Shown: positions 17,333 to 25,641 of the stretch, one piece after another
Position numbering within the stretch: the stretch's first letter is position 1
Layout: every line of letters starts with the position of its first letter
Assembly: GCA_003134765.1 (NCBI GenBank)
Contig: PLCM01000017.1
Span: 89,530 to 153,529 of the forward strand
Direction: 5' to 3'
DNA from: Spartobacteria bacterium
GTDB taxonomy: Bacteria; Verrucomicrobiota; Verrucomicrobiia; Chthoniobacterales; UBA10450
Length of the DNA stretch: 64,000 nucleotides
The notes under the pieces: model-generated
Seen by the model: the letters and a program-made list of their open reading frames with translations, nothing else
Databases searched by the model: none
Told to the model about the DNA's origin: nothing
Translations under genes and position numbers: made by a program

Positions 17333-17947
17333 TCATGATGAAATAGCGTCGACCTGTTTCACGCCCAAAACATCCATTGCCACCCGCTTAAAATCGCGGA
17401 TCAACTCGACGTCGTTTTGAATTCGCGCCTGGGTAAGCGTGCCGTGATAGCAAGCGAAGAGCATTTTCGCCTTCGCTTCCGGGTCGGGCGCCTCGATCAA
17501 ACCTTGGGCATGGGCGTCCCGGATCGCGGACTCGAAATACTTTATCTTGCGATCCCAGATGCGGTCGACGGTATCGCGCACGCCCTCGTCTTGCGTTCCC
17601 ACTTCGCTCCCGATGGTCAAGAGAGGGCATCCCAGGATGGAGCCACACGCCTGTTGAATCTCCGCCAGGCGATCGTGCACATATTCAAAATACCGATCGA
17701 ATCGTTCCAGAGGCGGAATGGTCGGTGAAAAGAGAGCGTCCATGTTCTTCTTGTTCTTGTTCCACTCTGCTTCCAAGGCAGCGGCGGTGAGCGCGGATTT
17801 CGACTTGAAGAAATAATAAAAGCTCCCCTTTTTCGCGCCGGCCCGTTCGCAGATAGCGTCGACGGACGTAGCGCCGTAGCTGTTGTGCCAAATCAAATCC
17901 AACGCCGCGTCGGTCAGGCGCTCCTTCATGTCACTCACTCTTGCCAT
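17333..17947 (-). CDS. TetR/AcrR family transcriptional repressor
   Basis: The 204-residue protein has the N-terminal TetR helix-turn-helix: LTDAALDLIWHNSYGATSVD, then AICERAGAKKGSFYYFFKSK. The remaining 140 residues form the ligand-binding and dimer domain, containing CGSILGCPLLTIGSEVG. Two starts are possible: ATG 17947 and ATG 17929 (MKERLTD). The second leaves room for a short leader after the promoter proposed upstream. It heads a minus-strand run of four genes ending with the peptidoglycan-binding protein and probably represses itself and that run. The ligand is unknown. Confidence 0.92.
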   Translation of the reverse strand: MARVSDMKERLTDAALDLIWHNSYGATSVDAICERAGAKKGSFYYFFKSKSALTAAALEAEWNKNKKNMDALFSPTIPPLERFDRYFEYVHDRLAEIQQACGSILGCPLLTIGSEVGTQDEGVRDTVDRIWDRKIKYFESAIRDAHAQGLIEAPDPEAKAKMLFACYHGTLTQARIQNDVELIRDFKRVAMDVLGVKQVDAISS

Positions 17948-17952
17948 GCCAC

Positions 17953-17984
17953 CAAAATACCGGTGTAGACTAATCGGTCAACTA
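17953..17984 (-). promoter_or_regulatory. Candidate promoter with overlapping TetR operator
   Basis: On the minus strand TTGACC (17981-17976) is followed, after 16 bases, by TATTTT just upstream of the TetR gene. The spacer holds an imperfect palindrome: on the plus strand TAGAC, six bases, then GTCAA (17966-17981). TAGAC...GTCTA-type sites are known for several TetR-family repressors such as NemR. The overlap of operator and promoter would give autorepression. This is a motif reading by eye only. Confidence 0.35.
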
Positions 17985-18079
17985 TTATTTTGAACAAATT
18001 TAGGCAGGTTTGGAGGGCCGCGGTGCATGTCTTTCAGGAAGCAACCGGCATCGCGGGGTCCTCGCGCAGACCGTGAAAC

Positions 18080-18346
18080 TTAATACTGGGCGAAGGCGTC
18101 GTCGGGATAGCAGTAGAGCCATCGCTCACCGGGCTGCGCCGAGGCGATAACCGGGTGACCGATCGCGCGTGCGTGTTTGCTGGCGTGCTGGTTCGGCGAG
18201 CTATCGCAGCAGAGAGTGACGCCGCATTGCTGGCAAGTGCGGAGATGAACCCAGTCCGCGCCGATCTTCACGCATTCTTCGCACTCAAGGCGTTTCGGAA
18301 GTCGGACCGCTTCAATCGCGTCGAGATGTGGGCAACTGGCAATCAT
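18080..18346 (-). CDS. UBP-type zinc-finger domain protein
   Basis: The 88-residue protein is essentially one UBP-type (ubiquitin-hydrolase-like) zinc finger. Ordered Cys/His ligands are visible: CPHL, LECEECVKIG, LRTCQQCGVTLCC, then HASKHARAIGHPV. In eukaryotes this finger binds the free C-terminus of ubiquitin. Stand-alone copies are common in bacteria, where the partner is unknown. No signal peptide or extra domain is present. It stands alone with about 100 bases of non-coding sequence on each side. Confidence 0.88.
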   Translation of the reverse strand: MIASCPHLDAIEAVRLPKRLECEECVKIGADWVHLRTCQQCGVTLCCDSSPNQHASKHARAIGHPVIASAQPGERWLYCYPDDAFAQY

Positions 18347-18454
18347 TTCCGAACTCTATCCACGGAAGAGCTGGTGAACAACCGATTGTGCTAACCAGAG
18401 CGTCCTACCTCAGCTTGAAGAGCACGATCGTCGTGTAATGCGTCCATGGAAACG

Positions 18455-19252
18455 TTAGATCCGATCGAGTAACTCGACCGGGTCGCCCCGGCGAATCACG
18501 CCTTCGGCGAGGACGGCGCCATAAACGCCGGCATTTCCTTTGTGGGCTTGCGCAATTTGTTTCAAGAGCGCCGGCGATTTCTCGGCCGTGTCGGGATCGA
18601 GGATAATCATCATGCATCGCGGATCCCGCTCCACGATTGCGACCGTAAGCTGCGCTCCGATGCGGAGCGATCGGCCGATGAATTCCTCCTCCGTGAAAGC
18701 CTCGACCTCAGGCAGATCGAGATAGATGCTCGCACGGAAGCATCGCTTGTCGACCGGGGCTTCGATTTCGTCGGCGAGTTTGCGCGCGGTTTGCATCGAG
18801 AAAAGCGAGAGAGGCCGGCAATCCGTCATCGGGCGATCGGAGCGAAGCAAAGTCAGTTCATGTTTTTCATCAACGCCCGCGCGGAGGTTTTCCATCAGCG
18901 CCGGGTCATCGATCGCGAAAGTATTTCCGTCCGGCGTCTCAACTTCGATCATCAGCTCGGCAGGAGTAGCTGAGAGTGGAGTGGCGCCCGGCGGCATGCT
19001 CTGGGCTTCGCTCAAATTCGGCGGTTGCGCGGCCTTATCGGGAAAACGAAAGCTGGGCCGGTACAAAATCATCCGGCGCTGCAGGCGTCCGGTGAAATAC
19101 GGGAATCCTTTCGGACTGGCAGTGCTGCCGAATGCAAAGAGCCGATCGCCGTAAACGCCCGCGTAGCCTGCGAACATTTCCTCCAGCTCTTCGCCGCGCA
19201 TGCTCTTGACGGGATAACGCCAAAGACTATCTACGGTTCCAATGATGGGCAT
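18455..19252 (-). CDS. MOSC-domain protein (molybdenum-cofactor-binding type, YcbX/mARC-like)
   Basis: The 265-residue protein begins with the MOSC N-terminal beta-barrel (GTVDSLWRYPVKSMRGEELE) and ends with the MOSC domain, including FRASIYLD, IGRSLRIGAQLTVAI, RCMMI and GNAGVYGAVLAEG. MOSC proteins bind molybdenum cofactor or transfer sulphur and act in the reduction of N-hydroxylated compounds. The cysteine expected to ligand molybdenum may be the one in FRASIYLDL-preceding DKRCF or TDCRP; I cannot decide which. No ferredoxin domain is attached. It is a single gene with a repeat-bearing gap downstream in the sequence. Confidence 0.88.
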   Translation of the reverse strand: MPIIGTVDSLWRYPVKSMRGEELEEMFAGYAGVYGDRLFAFGSTASPKGFPYFTGRLQRRMILYRPSFRFPDKAAQPPNLSEAQSMPPGATPLSATPAELMIEVETPDGNTFAIDDPALMENLRAGVDEKHELTLLRSDRPMTDCRPLSLFSMQTARKLADEIEAPVDKRCFRASIYLDLPEVEAFTEEEFIGRSLRIGAQLTVAIVERDPRCMMIILDPDTAEKSPALLKQIAQAHKGNAGVYGAVLAEGVIRRGDPVELLDRI

Positions 19253-19313
19253 GGCGAAATTACAAAGGAGAAATTAGAAATTGAAAAGTAGAATGAAGCC
19301 GCGTCAGAGCTAG

Positions 19314-19381
19314 TTCAAGGAGCGGCGATTTCCAAATCGCCGACCTAATGAAACGGCGGTTTCAAACCGCCGCTGCTTGAA
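19314..19381. repeat. Inverted repeat (TTCAAGGAGCGGCG... family)
   Basis: The left end TTCAAGGAGCGGCG pairs with the right end CGCCGCTGCTTGAA with one mismatch. The inner parts are two smaller hairpins built on GGCGATTT...AAATCGCC and GGCGGTTT...AAACCGCC. The same element occurs at 23940-24001. It lies in the gap between the MOSC and DoxX genes. Confidence 0.8.
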
Positions 19382-19477
19382 AAGGCTAGTCGCAGCCGCA
19401 CGGCAAAGCCGCCGGTCGAAGAGTTTATTCATCGCATTTCCAAGCCCGCGGGCGGTGCTAGTGTGCGTCAGAGCATC

Positions 19478-19987
19478 ATGAATGTCGGGTCCGAATCAGG
19501 CGCCACCGCCCCTCCTGTTTCTTTTCGCTCCACATCGCGCGTCTTGCTCGCTTTTCTGCGGATCTATCTTGGCGTGATCCTATTCATCACCGTCCTCGGC
19601 AAACTCACTCGCGACGCTCCTTTTTCCACCGAGATGCTCGGTTTCCTAAGTGGTGTAGTTCGGCGCGGAGCTCTGCCCTGGTACGCCGAGTTCATTCAAC
19701 AGGTTGTCGTCCCGCACGCGACTCTGTTCAGCTATCTCGTCATGGCCGGCGAGGTTTTCGCCGCTCTCTCACTTCTCTCTGGGACTGTTACTCGCCTTGG
19801 CGCGTTCGCCGCAATGTCCCTCTTCCTGAACTATATGCTGGCCAAAGGCCGGATGTTCTGGTCCCCCGACAGCCAGGATGCCGCGGTCTTCTTCATCGCT
19901 CTTGTCGTTTTTTTGGGCCGCGCGGGCCGCGTCTGGGGACTCGATAAGCTGCTCGCAAGGCGCTGGCCGCGGGCGTGGCTCTGGTAG
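19478..19987 (+). CDS. DoxX-family membrane protein
   Basis: Read from ATG 19478 the protein has about 169 residues; GTG 19463 would add five. Four hydrophobic segments are visible: VLLAFLRIYLGVILFITVLG, ATLFSYLVMAGEVFAALSLL, LGAFAAMSLFLNYMLA and AAVFFIALVVFLGRA. This is the DoxX/DoxD fold. Some members are thiosulphate:quinone oxidoreductase subunits, and others work with SodA in thiol stress; most are uncharacterised. It stands alone, convergent with the M48 gene, their stops about 6 bases apart. Confidence 0.85.
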   Translation: MNVGSESGATAPPVSFRSTSRVLLAFLRIYLGVILFITVLGKLTRDAPFSTEMLGFLSGVVRRGALPWYAEFIQQVVVPHATLFSYLVMAGEVFAALSLLSGTVTRLGAFAAMSLFLNYMLAKGRMFWSPDSQDAAVFFIALVVFLGRAGRVWGLDKLLARRWPRAWLW

Positions 19988-19992
19988 TTCTC

Positions 19993-21987
19993 TCAGTCCT
20001 CCACAAATGGCGGAATCGGACAATCGAGGGCGTCGGCGATGGCGCGGAGGAGTTCGGCTTCGCGCGGCTGGATGAGGGCGTCGAAGGCGACGGTCTCGGC
20101 GCAGGCGGTTAACACGTTCTTCTTTATCTGAGGAACGGATTGAGAGAAGCGGTCGAGGGCGGCGTTGAGATGGGAAAGATCGCACTCGCTGGGCGGGAGC
20201 CACGGGATCTCGGTGCGGGCGATCCGGCCTAACGACTCCGCACCCTTGGCGAAGGCCGCGTGCGCTTCCGTGGCGTTGTCAGAACCGGCATAAGCAGTGG
20301 CAGACAAAAGAATGCCGGCATCGCGGACGAGGGGTCGCAGGTCGTAGAATTGAGTGACGGGTCGGCGTTCGGGATAGAAGCGGGTCTCGAGATGCCGCAT
20401 CACGATCTTTTGCAGCATAAACTCGAACACGTCGGTTTCGTTGTCGCTTGCAATCAACGTATTCACAACGCCGCGAAACTGCTCGAACTGCGCGGGCGAA
20501 AGGCGGCGGAGCGCGGGCAGGGCAAGATCGACGAGGGGAATCCGAGCATTTGGCGGTATGTTTTGAACGTCGGGCCAAATGCGAAAGGTTTCCTGCCGAA
20601 CCGCGTCGGAAGTAGCACGACCGAGTTCCTCCAGTTGTTTCTCGCGGACGGTTCCATCTTCGGCGAGGAGGAAGGCGCAGATGAGGGCGTGCGCGCCTAA
20701 CGGATCGTGAGCCGCAGTTTGGATAGACGGCGGAACCGCCCGGTGAAGGTCGATCGCGTACTGAAGGTGTTCGGTCCGCGGCTGGCCGATATCGGAGATG
20801 ATTGCCTGTTGCGCGACACTTGTGAGAGCCGGTGGCAGCGGCGGCGGACGAACCGCTGGCAAGGGCGGCGGTTTCGCGGCCGGAAGAGGAGAAGGAAGTG
20901 GCGGAGGCGGCGGTTGCGCGCTTCGAGAAGGTGGAGGCGGTTGGACCAAGGGCGAAACTCCGGGCAACGGCGGAGGAGCTGCAGATGTATCGGGCATGGC
21001 AACGCTTGGGAATTTACCATCGAAGCTTGGGTCGAGGGCGCGGATGCGCTCGATCAACGGCGGGTGAGTCGCGAACCCGAACAATTCACTCTTCAAACCG
21101 TTCGCGAAAAAGAAGTGGCTCGCTTCTTCAGCGCGGTGCGATTGGAGTTCGGAACCTCCCGCGACGCCTCCAATTTTTTTCAGCGCGCCGGCGAGTCCCA
21201 AAGGATTGCGGGTGAACTGGACGGCGGCGTCGTCCGCGAGAAATTCGCGCTGGCGACTTACTGCTGCCTGGATCAGGCGACCAAACAAGACGCCGACCCA
21301 GCCGATGATAATCAGGGCGAGCCCAAGAAGGAGAAATGGCCAGGCATTTTTCCCGCGCGCGCGGATGAGGATGCGACCGATAACCGTCAGGCAAAGGATG
21401 CCGAAGATGAGACCCATGAGCCGCAGGTTGAGCTTCATGTCTCCATTGAGCAGGTGGCTGAACTCGTGGGCGATGACGCCTTGCAACTCGTCACGCGTGA
21501 GCATGGTCATGGCTCCGCGCGTGACGCTGATAGCGGCGTCGCTGGCGGAATGTCCGGCGGCGAACGCGTTGATGCCGGCTTCGCCATCCATGACGTAGAC
21601 CTGCGGGACGGGCACGCCGGAAGCGATCGCCATTTCTTCGACGACGTTCAGGAGCTTGCGCTCGTTTGGGTCGGTAGAATTGGGATTGACGAGGCGGCCA
21701 TCGAGGAGTTCGGCGACAGCGCGTCCGCCTCGAGCGAGCGAGAGAGTCTTGAAGAAGCTGCCCGCTGATATAACGCCGAGCGTTCCTGCGGCGGTAGCCA
21801 AAAACATTTTGGCATGGGACCAGGACACCGTCGTCTCCTCAGCAGCATTCTTCAGTTCGATGCCGCCGAAAATGACCAGGACGACGACGTAGACACCGCC
21901 GATAAGGAGTGCAACGGCGAGCGCGAAATAAAAAACGAGAAACCCGGTGTGGCGTCGGGCTTTATCCTGGCGCTCGAAGAAGTCCAC
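19993..21987 (-). CDS. Membrane-bound M48 family (HtpX-like) metallopeptidase with long C-terminal extension
   Basis: The 664-residue protein starts with two membrane segments (about 15-40 and 62-80). The M48 domain follows, with the zinc motif HEFSH at 174-178 and later further helices (about 195-235). The central part, about 335-390, is proline-rich (repeated PPPLP). The last 250 residues are helical and match nothing I recognise. HtpX-type proteases remove damaged membrane proteins; the extension is unusual, since HtpX is about 290 residues. The start is GTG at 21987. It follows the LemA gene by 22 bases in the same direction, a pairing seen in other bacteria, so the two probably act together. 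Confidence 0.9.
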   Translation of the reverse strand: MDFFERQDKARRHTGFLVFYFALAVALLIGGVYVVVLVIFGGIELKNAAEETTVSWSHAKMFLATAAGTLGVISAGSFFKTLSLARGGRAVAELLDGRLVNPNSTDPNERKLLNVVEEMAIASGVPVPQVYVMDGEAGINAFAAGHSASDAAISVTRGAMTMLTRDELQGVIAHEFSHLLNGDMKLNLRLMGLIFGILCLTVIGRILIRARGKNAWPFLLLGLALIIIGWVGVLFGRLIQAAVSRQREFLADDAAVQFTRNPLGLAGALKKIGGVAGGSELQSHRAEEASHFFFANGLKSELFGFATHPPLIERIRALDPSFDGKFPSVAMPDTSAAPPPLPGVSPLVQPPPPSRSAQPPPPPLPSPLPAAKPPPLPAVRPPPLPPALTSVAQQAIISDIGQPRTEHLQYAIDLHRAVPPSIQTAAHDPLGAHALICAFLLAEDGTVREKQLEELGRATSDAVRQETFRIWPDVQNIPPNARIPLVDLALPALRRLSPAQFEQFRGVVNTLIASDNETDVFEFMLQKIVMRHLETRFYPERRPVTQFYDLRPLVRDAGILLSATAYAGSDNATEAHAAFAKGAESLGRIARTEIPWLPPSECDLSHLNAALDRFSQSVPQIKKNVLTACAETVAFDALIQPREAELLRAIADALDCPIPPFVED

Positions 21988-22009
21988 GCGCGCTTGAAGT
22001 TAGCGAGAC

Positions 22010-22603
22010 CTAGAACGACACCTTGGGCGCTTCCTTTTCTTCGGGCTTCTCAATGACGAAAAGCTCGGCGGGCGCAAAGTTGAACGGGCCTGCGATCAGG
22101 TTGGTAGGAAAAACTTCACGGCGGGTGTTGTAGCTCATCACTGCATCGTTATACGCCTGGCGGGAGAATGAAACCTTGTTCTCGGTGGAGGTCAGTTCTT
22201 CCATCAGGCTGAGCATGGTGGTGTTAGCCTTGAGATCGGGATAGGCTTCGGCCAGCGCGAACAAGCGTCCCATCGCGCCGGAGAGGACGCCCTCGGCCGA
22301 CGAGATTTCTTTCATGGCCGAAGCGTCGCCGGGGTTTTGGGCCGCGCGCGTGTTCGCGGTGACGGCAGCGTTGCGCGCAGCCACGACGGCTTCGAGCGTG
22401 CCGCGTTCGTGGGAAAGGTAGCCTTTCGCGGTTTCGACGAGGTTCGGAATCAGATCGTAGCGGCGTTTTAATTGCACATCGATCTGCGCGTAGGCGTTCT
22501 TGTACCGATTGCGCAGCGTGACGAGGCTGTTGTAGGCGCCGATCACGAAGATGACCAAAAAAACCGCGACCAGCACGATGAAGCCGCACGAGAGTAACAT
22601 CAT
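22010..22603 (-). CDS. lemA: LemA-family membrane protein
   Basis: The 197-residue protein has one N-terminal membrane helix (LLSCGFIVLVAVFLVIFVIG) and the LemA core: AYNSLVTLRNRYKNAYAQID, VQLKRRYDLIPNLVETAKGY. The rest is a long helical bundle facing the periplasm or exterior, ending with NLIAGPFNFAPAELF, which is close to the family C-terminus. A strong ribosome site (GGAGGAAAGGA) precedes the ATG. LemA function is poorly defined; it is often encoded beside M48/HtpX proteases or TPM-domain proteins, as here. Confidence 0.93.
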   Translation of the reverse strand: MMLLSCGFIVLVAVFLVIFVIGAYNSLVTLRNRYKNAYAQIDVQLKRRYDLIPNLVETAKGYLSHERGTLEAVVAARNAAVTANTRAAQNPGDASAMKEISSAEGVLSGAMGRLFALAEAYPDLKANTTMLSLMEELTSTENKVSFSRQAYNDAVMSYNTRREVFPTNLIAGPFNFAPAELFVIEKPEEKEAPKVSF

Positions 22604-22717
22604 GGCGTTTTCCTTTCCTCCGGAGTTCGCTCATTGCTAGAGCAACACGCCAGCGCAGGCAAACAAAATCCAGAGATCGGAGGTCGCGCCGTCAAGGCGA
22701 TGACGGGCCGGCCGAAG

Positions 22718-23878
22718 TCAGGCTGGGGCGGGTGTGCGCCGGGTGTGCAGGCGTTTGAGCAGAATCATGCAGGCGATCGCGACGACGATGAGGATCACTC
22801 CCATCAGGGGTCGATAAACAATCCATGCTATTCCGATCACGAGCAAAGAAACCACGGCCGAGAGCAGGAACGCCACGACAGCAAAACCAATTTCCACGAG
22901 GGAACCAAGGAAGGGAAGAATGTGCGCCAAAGAAGAGATCGGGCCGAGGACAAGCATCCCGCCGAAGAACATCGCTGCGAAGCCCGCCGCACGCAGGATC
23001 CAGGTGAGGGTGCGATTGGCTGCCTGAGCGTGTGCGAACATTTGCGGCGCCGAGACATTGCCGGCTTCCACGAGCTCGATCTCACGCTCGTTCCTGGTCA
23101 CATAAGGGGTGAAGCTTTGTTTCGTTTGCGCGGCAACCACGCTGACCGTGCCGGGACGAAGAATAGTGAAAGAAATCTTTTCATCACCGATTTCGGGAGT
23201 TGTCGGATCAGCGCCCAGGTAAAAGTGGTCGCCGTCGATCTTCAGCTTCGATTGCAGATCCTCGGGAATCCTGGAAAACCGTTCCTTCGTCGCCTCGAGT
23301 GATTCGTCGCCTGAAATCTTTTCGATGATCTGGGCGGTAAGCTTAAACTGGCCAAGCGTGGCGTTTTTCGCGACGAACTCCTTCTTCGGGATTTCCAGCC
23401 GCGGCGGGTTTTCATGGTCCTCGGAACTTTTGAAGGAACTGCTCCGGATCAGTTCGGAGGCCCAGACTTTTTCATAAGTATAGGTCGTCGTCGTTTCCTT
23501 ACCGCCGCCGATCTTATCTCTCGATTTGGTTTCCTTCTTCTCCTTCCACTCGTACACCTGGATGTTGCGCCGCAGCCGGAGTCCGCTTTCGGAGATGTTA
23601 AAGGCCGAGTCTTCCAGCGGTTCGGAAACAGCAGTGTCGCCGGTCACATGAACAAGCTTGGAATCGTTCGCTGGGTTGACGTTGTCACTCGGAACATCGA
23701 TCACGGTCGCCGCGCCTTCGCGCAAACTCTTCGCGGTCGCGACCGCGCGGCCTTCATTCCAGAACAGGAGTACGACCGAACCGATGAGAAGGGCGAGGCC
23801 GACCAGCATTCCGACAAAGGATCTCCCGATCCGGCCGAAGATGGATTGATTCGTGACTTCGGTGATTACATTAGCCAT
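22718..23878 (-). CDS. TMEM43-family membrane protein
   Basis: The 386-residue protein has an N-terminal membrane helix (about 20-42), a soluble region of about 230 residues, and three to four C-terminal membrane segments (295-380). This matches the TMEM43 (LUMA) layout: short N-terminus, large extracytoplasmic loop, then hydrophobic C-terminus. The loop motif SFTPYVTRNEREIELVEAG and the start RIGRSFVGMLVGLALLI are in keeping with the family. Bacterial members are uncharacterised; the human protein sits in the nuclear envelope. Direct repeats of AGTAGAAATTAGAA type lie just upstream of the start. It may be the first gene of a run with LemA and M48, but a 114-base gap separates them. Confidence 0.8.
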   Translation of the reverse strand: MANVITEVTNQSIFGRIGRSFVGMLVGLALLIGSVVLLFWNEGRAVATAKSLREGAATVIDVPSDNVNPANDSKLVHVTGDTAVSEPLEDSAFNISESGLRLRRNIQVYEWKEKKETKSRDKIGGGKETTTTYTYEKVWASELIRSSSFKSSEDHENPPRLEIPKKEFVAKNATLGQFKLTAQIIEKISGDESLEATKERFSRIPEDLQSKLKIDGDHFYLGADPTTPEIGDEKISFTILRPGTVSVVAAQTKQSFTPYVTRNEREIELVEAGNVSAPQMFAHAQAANRTLTWILRAAGFAAMFFGGMLVLGPISSLAHILPFLGSLVEIGFAVVAFLLSAVVSLLVIGIAWIVYRPLMGVILIVVAIACMILLKRLHTRRTPAPA

Positions 23879-23880
23879 GA

Positions 23881-23922
23881 GTAGAAAGTAGAAATTAGAA
23901 AGTAGAAATTAGAAAGAGAAAT
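23881..23922. repeat. Short A-rich tandem repeat
   Basis: GTAGAAA and GTAGAAATTAGAAA units are repeated in tandem about three times, just upstream of the TMEM43-like gene. A related AGAAATTAGAAATTGAAAAG stretch occurs at about 19270-19290. It is simple sequence; no function is suggested by it. Confidence 0.6.
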
Positions 23923-23939
23923 AAGCGGGAAGCGGAAGA

Positions 23940-24001
23940 CAAGGAGCGGCGGTTTGTAACCGCCGGAATTTGGGTCGGCGGTTTCAAACCGCCGCTCCTT
24001 G
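23940..24001. repeat. Inverted repeat overlapping the osmC-like 3' end
   Basis: CAAGGAGCGGCGGTTT at the left pairs with AAACCGCCGCTCCTTG at the right. A central spacer holds the two inner arms of the hairpins. It is the same family as the repeat at 19314-19381. Its right half encodes the last codons (QGAAV and stop) of the OsmC gene. Confidence 0.85.
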
Positions 24002-24460
24002 GTTCAGTCTGATATCGATCTCGGATTTGAGCGTGCGATGCACGGGGCATTTGCCGGCCATCTCCATCAGCTTGGCGTGTTGTTCCGGGGTGAGGGGACC
24101 TGTTAGCTGGACGTCCACATCAATTCTATCGAGCATGCCTTCCTTCATTTCGCATTCCTCGCAGTCTTTCGCGTGGATCCGGGAATGCCGCAAGACAACG
24201 GTAATGTCTTCCAGTGGAATCTGCTTTCGGCGGGCATGGAAACCGATCGTCATCGACGTGCAAACGCCCAGTGCGACCAACAAATAGTCATACGGTCCCG
24301 GGGCCGCGTCCGTGCCGCCATAAGCGGTCGGTTCATCTCCACGGAGGTGATGTTTGCCGGCGACGACTTCCTGAAGAAATTCGCGGGCGTTTCCTCGCAC
24401 AACGACGTCGGGAGGAGTCGCGTTCGATTGACTGGTTGCGGACGGTGCGGTCGTTTCCAT
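23984..24460 (-). CDS. OsmC/Ohr-family peroxiredoxin-like protein
   Basis: The 158-residue protein carries the two OsmC cysteines, in ALGVCTSMTIGFHARR and in AGKCPVHRTL, which together reduce organic hydroperoxides. The conserved GGTDAAPGPYDYLLVALG precedes the first cysteine. Its length is normal, with an N-terminal extension of about 20 residues (Ser/Thr/Ala-rich). The last residues (QGAAV) are encoded by an inverted repeat, so the original C-terminus was probably replaced. The protein is cytoplasmic and likely part of peroxide defence. Confidence 0.92.
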   Translation of the reverse strand: METTAPSATSQSNATPPDVVVRGNAREFLQEVVAGKHHLRGDEPTAYGGTDAAPGPYDYLLVALGVCTSMTIGFHARRKQIPLEDITVVLRHSRIHAKDCEECEMKEGMLDRIDVDVQLTGPLTPEQHAKLMEMAGKCPVHRTLKSEIDIRLNQGAAV

Positions 24461-24586
24461 GTTCTAAGAATACAGAGAACAGGCAGAGGGTGGAAGTCTT
24501 GTGTGCTTCGTGGCGAGCGTGCGGATTGGGTTAGCCGATTCCCGCGAAGCGCGGAGTTGCACGGTTCGGCAGCGATGTGAGATTCC

Positions 24587-25252
24587 ATGAGCATGCGGGA
24601 GTTGCCTCTCATTAACGAAAAGGAACGCCTGCCTTCGCCTGGGCGCACCCCGCAGGCTCTGACCTGGCATCACGGCGAACTCTGGTTAGGGTCGCGCGAT
24701 CTGGGCCGTGTTTACCGGCTGGAGAAAGGAACGTGGAGAGTTATTGAGGAAAGGGAGGCGCCGGGGACGCCGTGGGCGGCAGGGTCCGCCGGCGATTCCC
24801 TTTGGTTTACCGTGGGAGAAGGCACCGAGGACGACCGCTATCTCCGACGCTATGTGGTTGGGGAAGGGTTTTCAGAGACCGGCCGGATTGCGTGCCCGGA
24901 ACTTACGGGCTCCTACTTAAGTTACGACGGCGAGTGTCTCTACCTTAGCCAGTGGTATAAACATAGGATCCTGAAACTGGATCCCAGGGGCAATTGCATC
25001 CGTGAGATCGCGATCGGTGCCGAAATAAGCGGTCATGTTTTTGTCGACGGACTGATCTACGTCTTGCGTGGGACGGAAGAAAACGGCGGGGATTGGCGGC
25101 TCGCCCGCCTCGATCCTGCGGCTAACGTTCCTGAGGTAGAAGAGCTGGCGCGAGTGCCCTTTCAATGCCGGTCGCTCGCATTCGACGGCAAGCGGTTATG
25201 GACCAATCACCGTGAAGCCGACCGAATCGTCTGTTTTGACCGGCCCGGATAG
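24587..25252 (+). CDS. Beta-propeller-like protein of unknown function (SMP-30/NHL-type)
   Basis: The 221-residue protein consists of repeated short strands: ALTWHHGELWLGSRDLGRVY, SLWFTVG, LYLSQWYKHRILKLDPRGN, LIYVLRG, LAFDGKRLWTNHREADRIV. Each unit carries a W-x-G/L-x-L pattern, as in gluconolactonase-like or NHL-type propellers. No signal peptide is seen. It may be a sugar-lactone or glutamine-cyclotransferase-like protein, but the metal-site residues cannot be aligned by eye, so no reaction is assigned. It is convergent with the peptidoglycan-binding gene downstream. Confidence 0.65.
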   Translation: MSMRELPLINEKERLPSPGRTPQALTWHHGELWLGSRDLGRVYRLEKGTWRVIEEREAPGTPWAAGSAGDSLWFTVGEGTEDDRYLRRYVVGEGFSETGRIACPELTGSYLSYDGECLYLSQWYKHRILKLDPRGNCIREIAIGAEISGHVFVDGLIYVLRGTEENGGDWRLARLDPAANVPEVEELARVPFQCRSLAFDGKRLWTNHREADRIVCFDRPG

Positions 25253-25254
25253 GG

Positions 25255-25566
25255 TTAGCGAAAGCCCAGCGCTTTCAGCAACTGCTCGTCGATCTTACCC
25301 ACGATAGGCAGGCCGTGATCTCTTCGATAACGCCGGACAGCCGCGCGGGTTTCGAAACCGAAATTACCGGAATGATCTCCCACGTAATATCCATCCTCTT
25401 CGAGGGCGAGTTGGACTTTGCGAACCGTTTCATTCCTGCCGTGGCTCTCATAGACGGCGTTGTCGGGATAGAAACTGTAATCCATCGGGCGCGGGCCGCC
25501 AAAAGCAGGTTGAATCAAAGCGGTAACGAGGGCGGCCGCAAAACCGGACAGGATGAGTTTCTTCAT
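25255..25566 (-). CDS. Small secreted peptidoglycan-binding protein
   Basis: The 103-residue protein has a signal peptide (MKKLILSGFAAALVTALIQPAFG) and one peptidoglycan-binding-1 domain: VRKVQLALEEDGYYVGDHSG, FETRAAVRRYRRDHGLPIVG. The domain resembles that in the larger protein at 15871-16698, and both carry the YY-G-D/E-x-x-G core. It probably binds the wall in the periplasm. Its stop lies two bases past the stop of the convergent gene. Confidence 0.88.
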   Translation of the reverse strand: MKKLILSGFAAALVTALIQPAFGGPRPMDYSFYPDNAVYESHGRNETVRKVQLALEEDGYYVGDHSGNFGFETRAAVRRYRRDHGLPIVGKIDEQLLKALGFR

Positions 25567-25641
25567 GAGCTTAGCTTACGACAGTTCGTTCATTCCTCAA
25601 CCGACCCTTGATCGGCTCGCTTTGCGCCCCGGCTTCGATAT

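Noticed and set aside
20707..21768. 353-residue plus-strand open frame over the M48 gene
   Set aside because: Antisense shadow of the protease; Arg/Gly-rich with no family motif.
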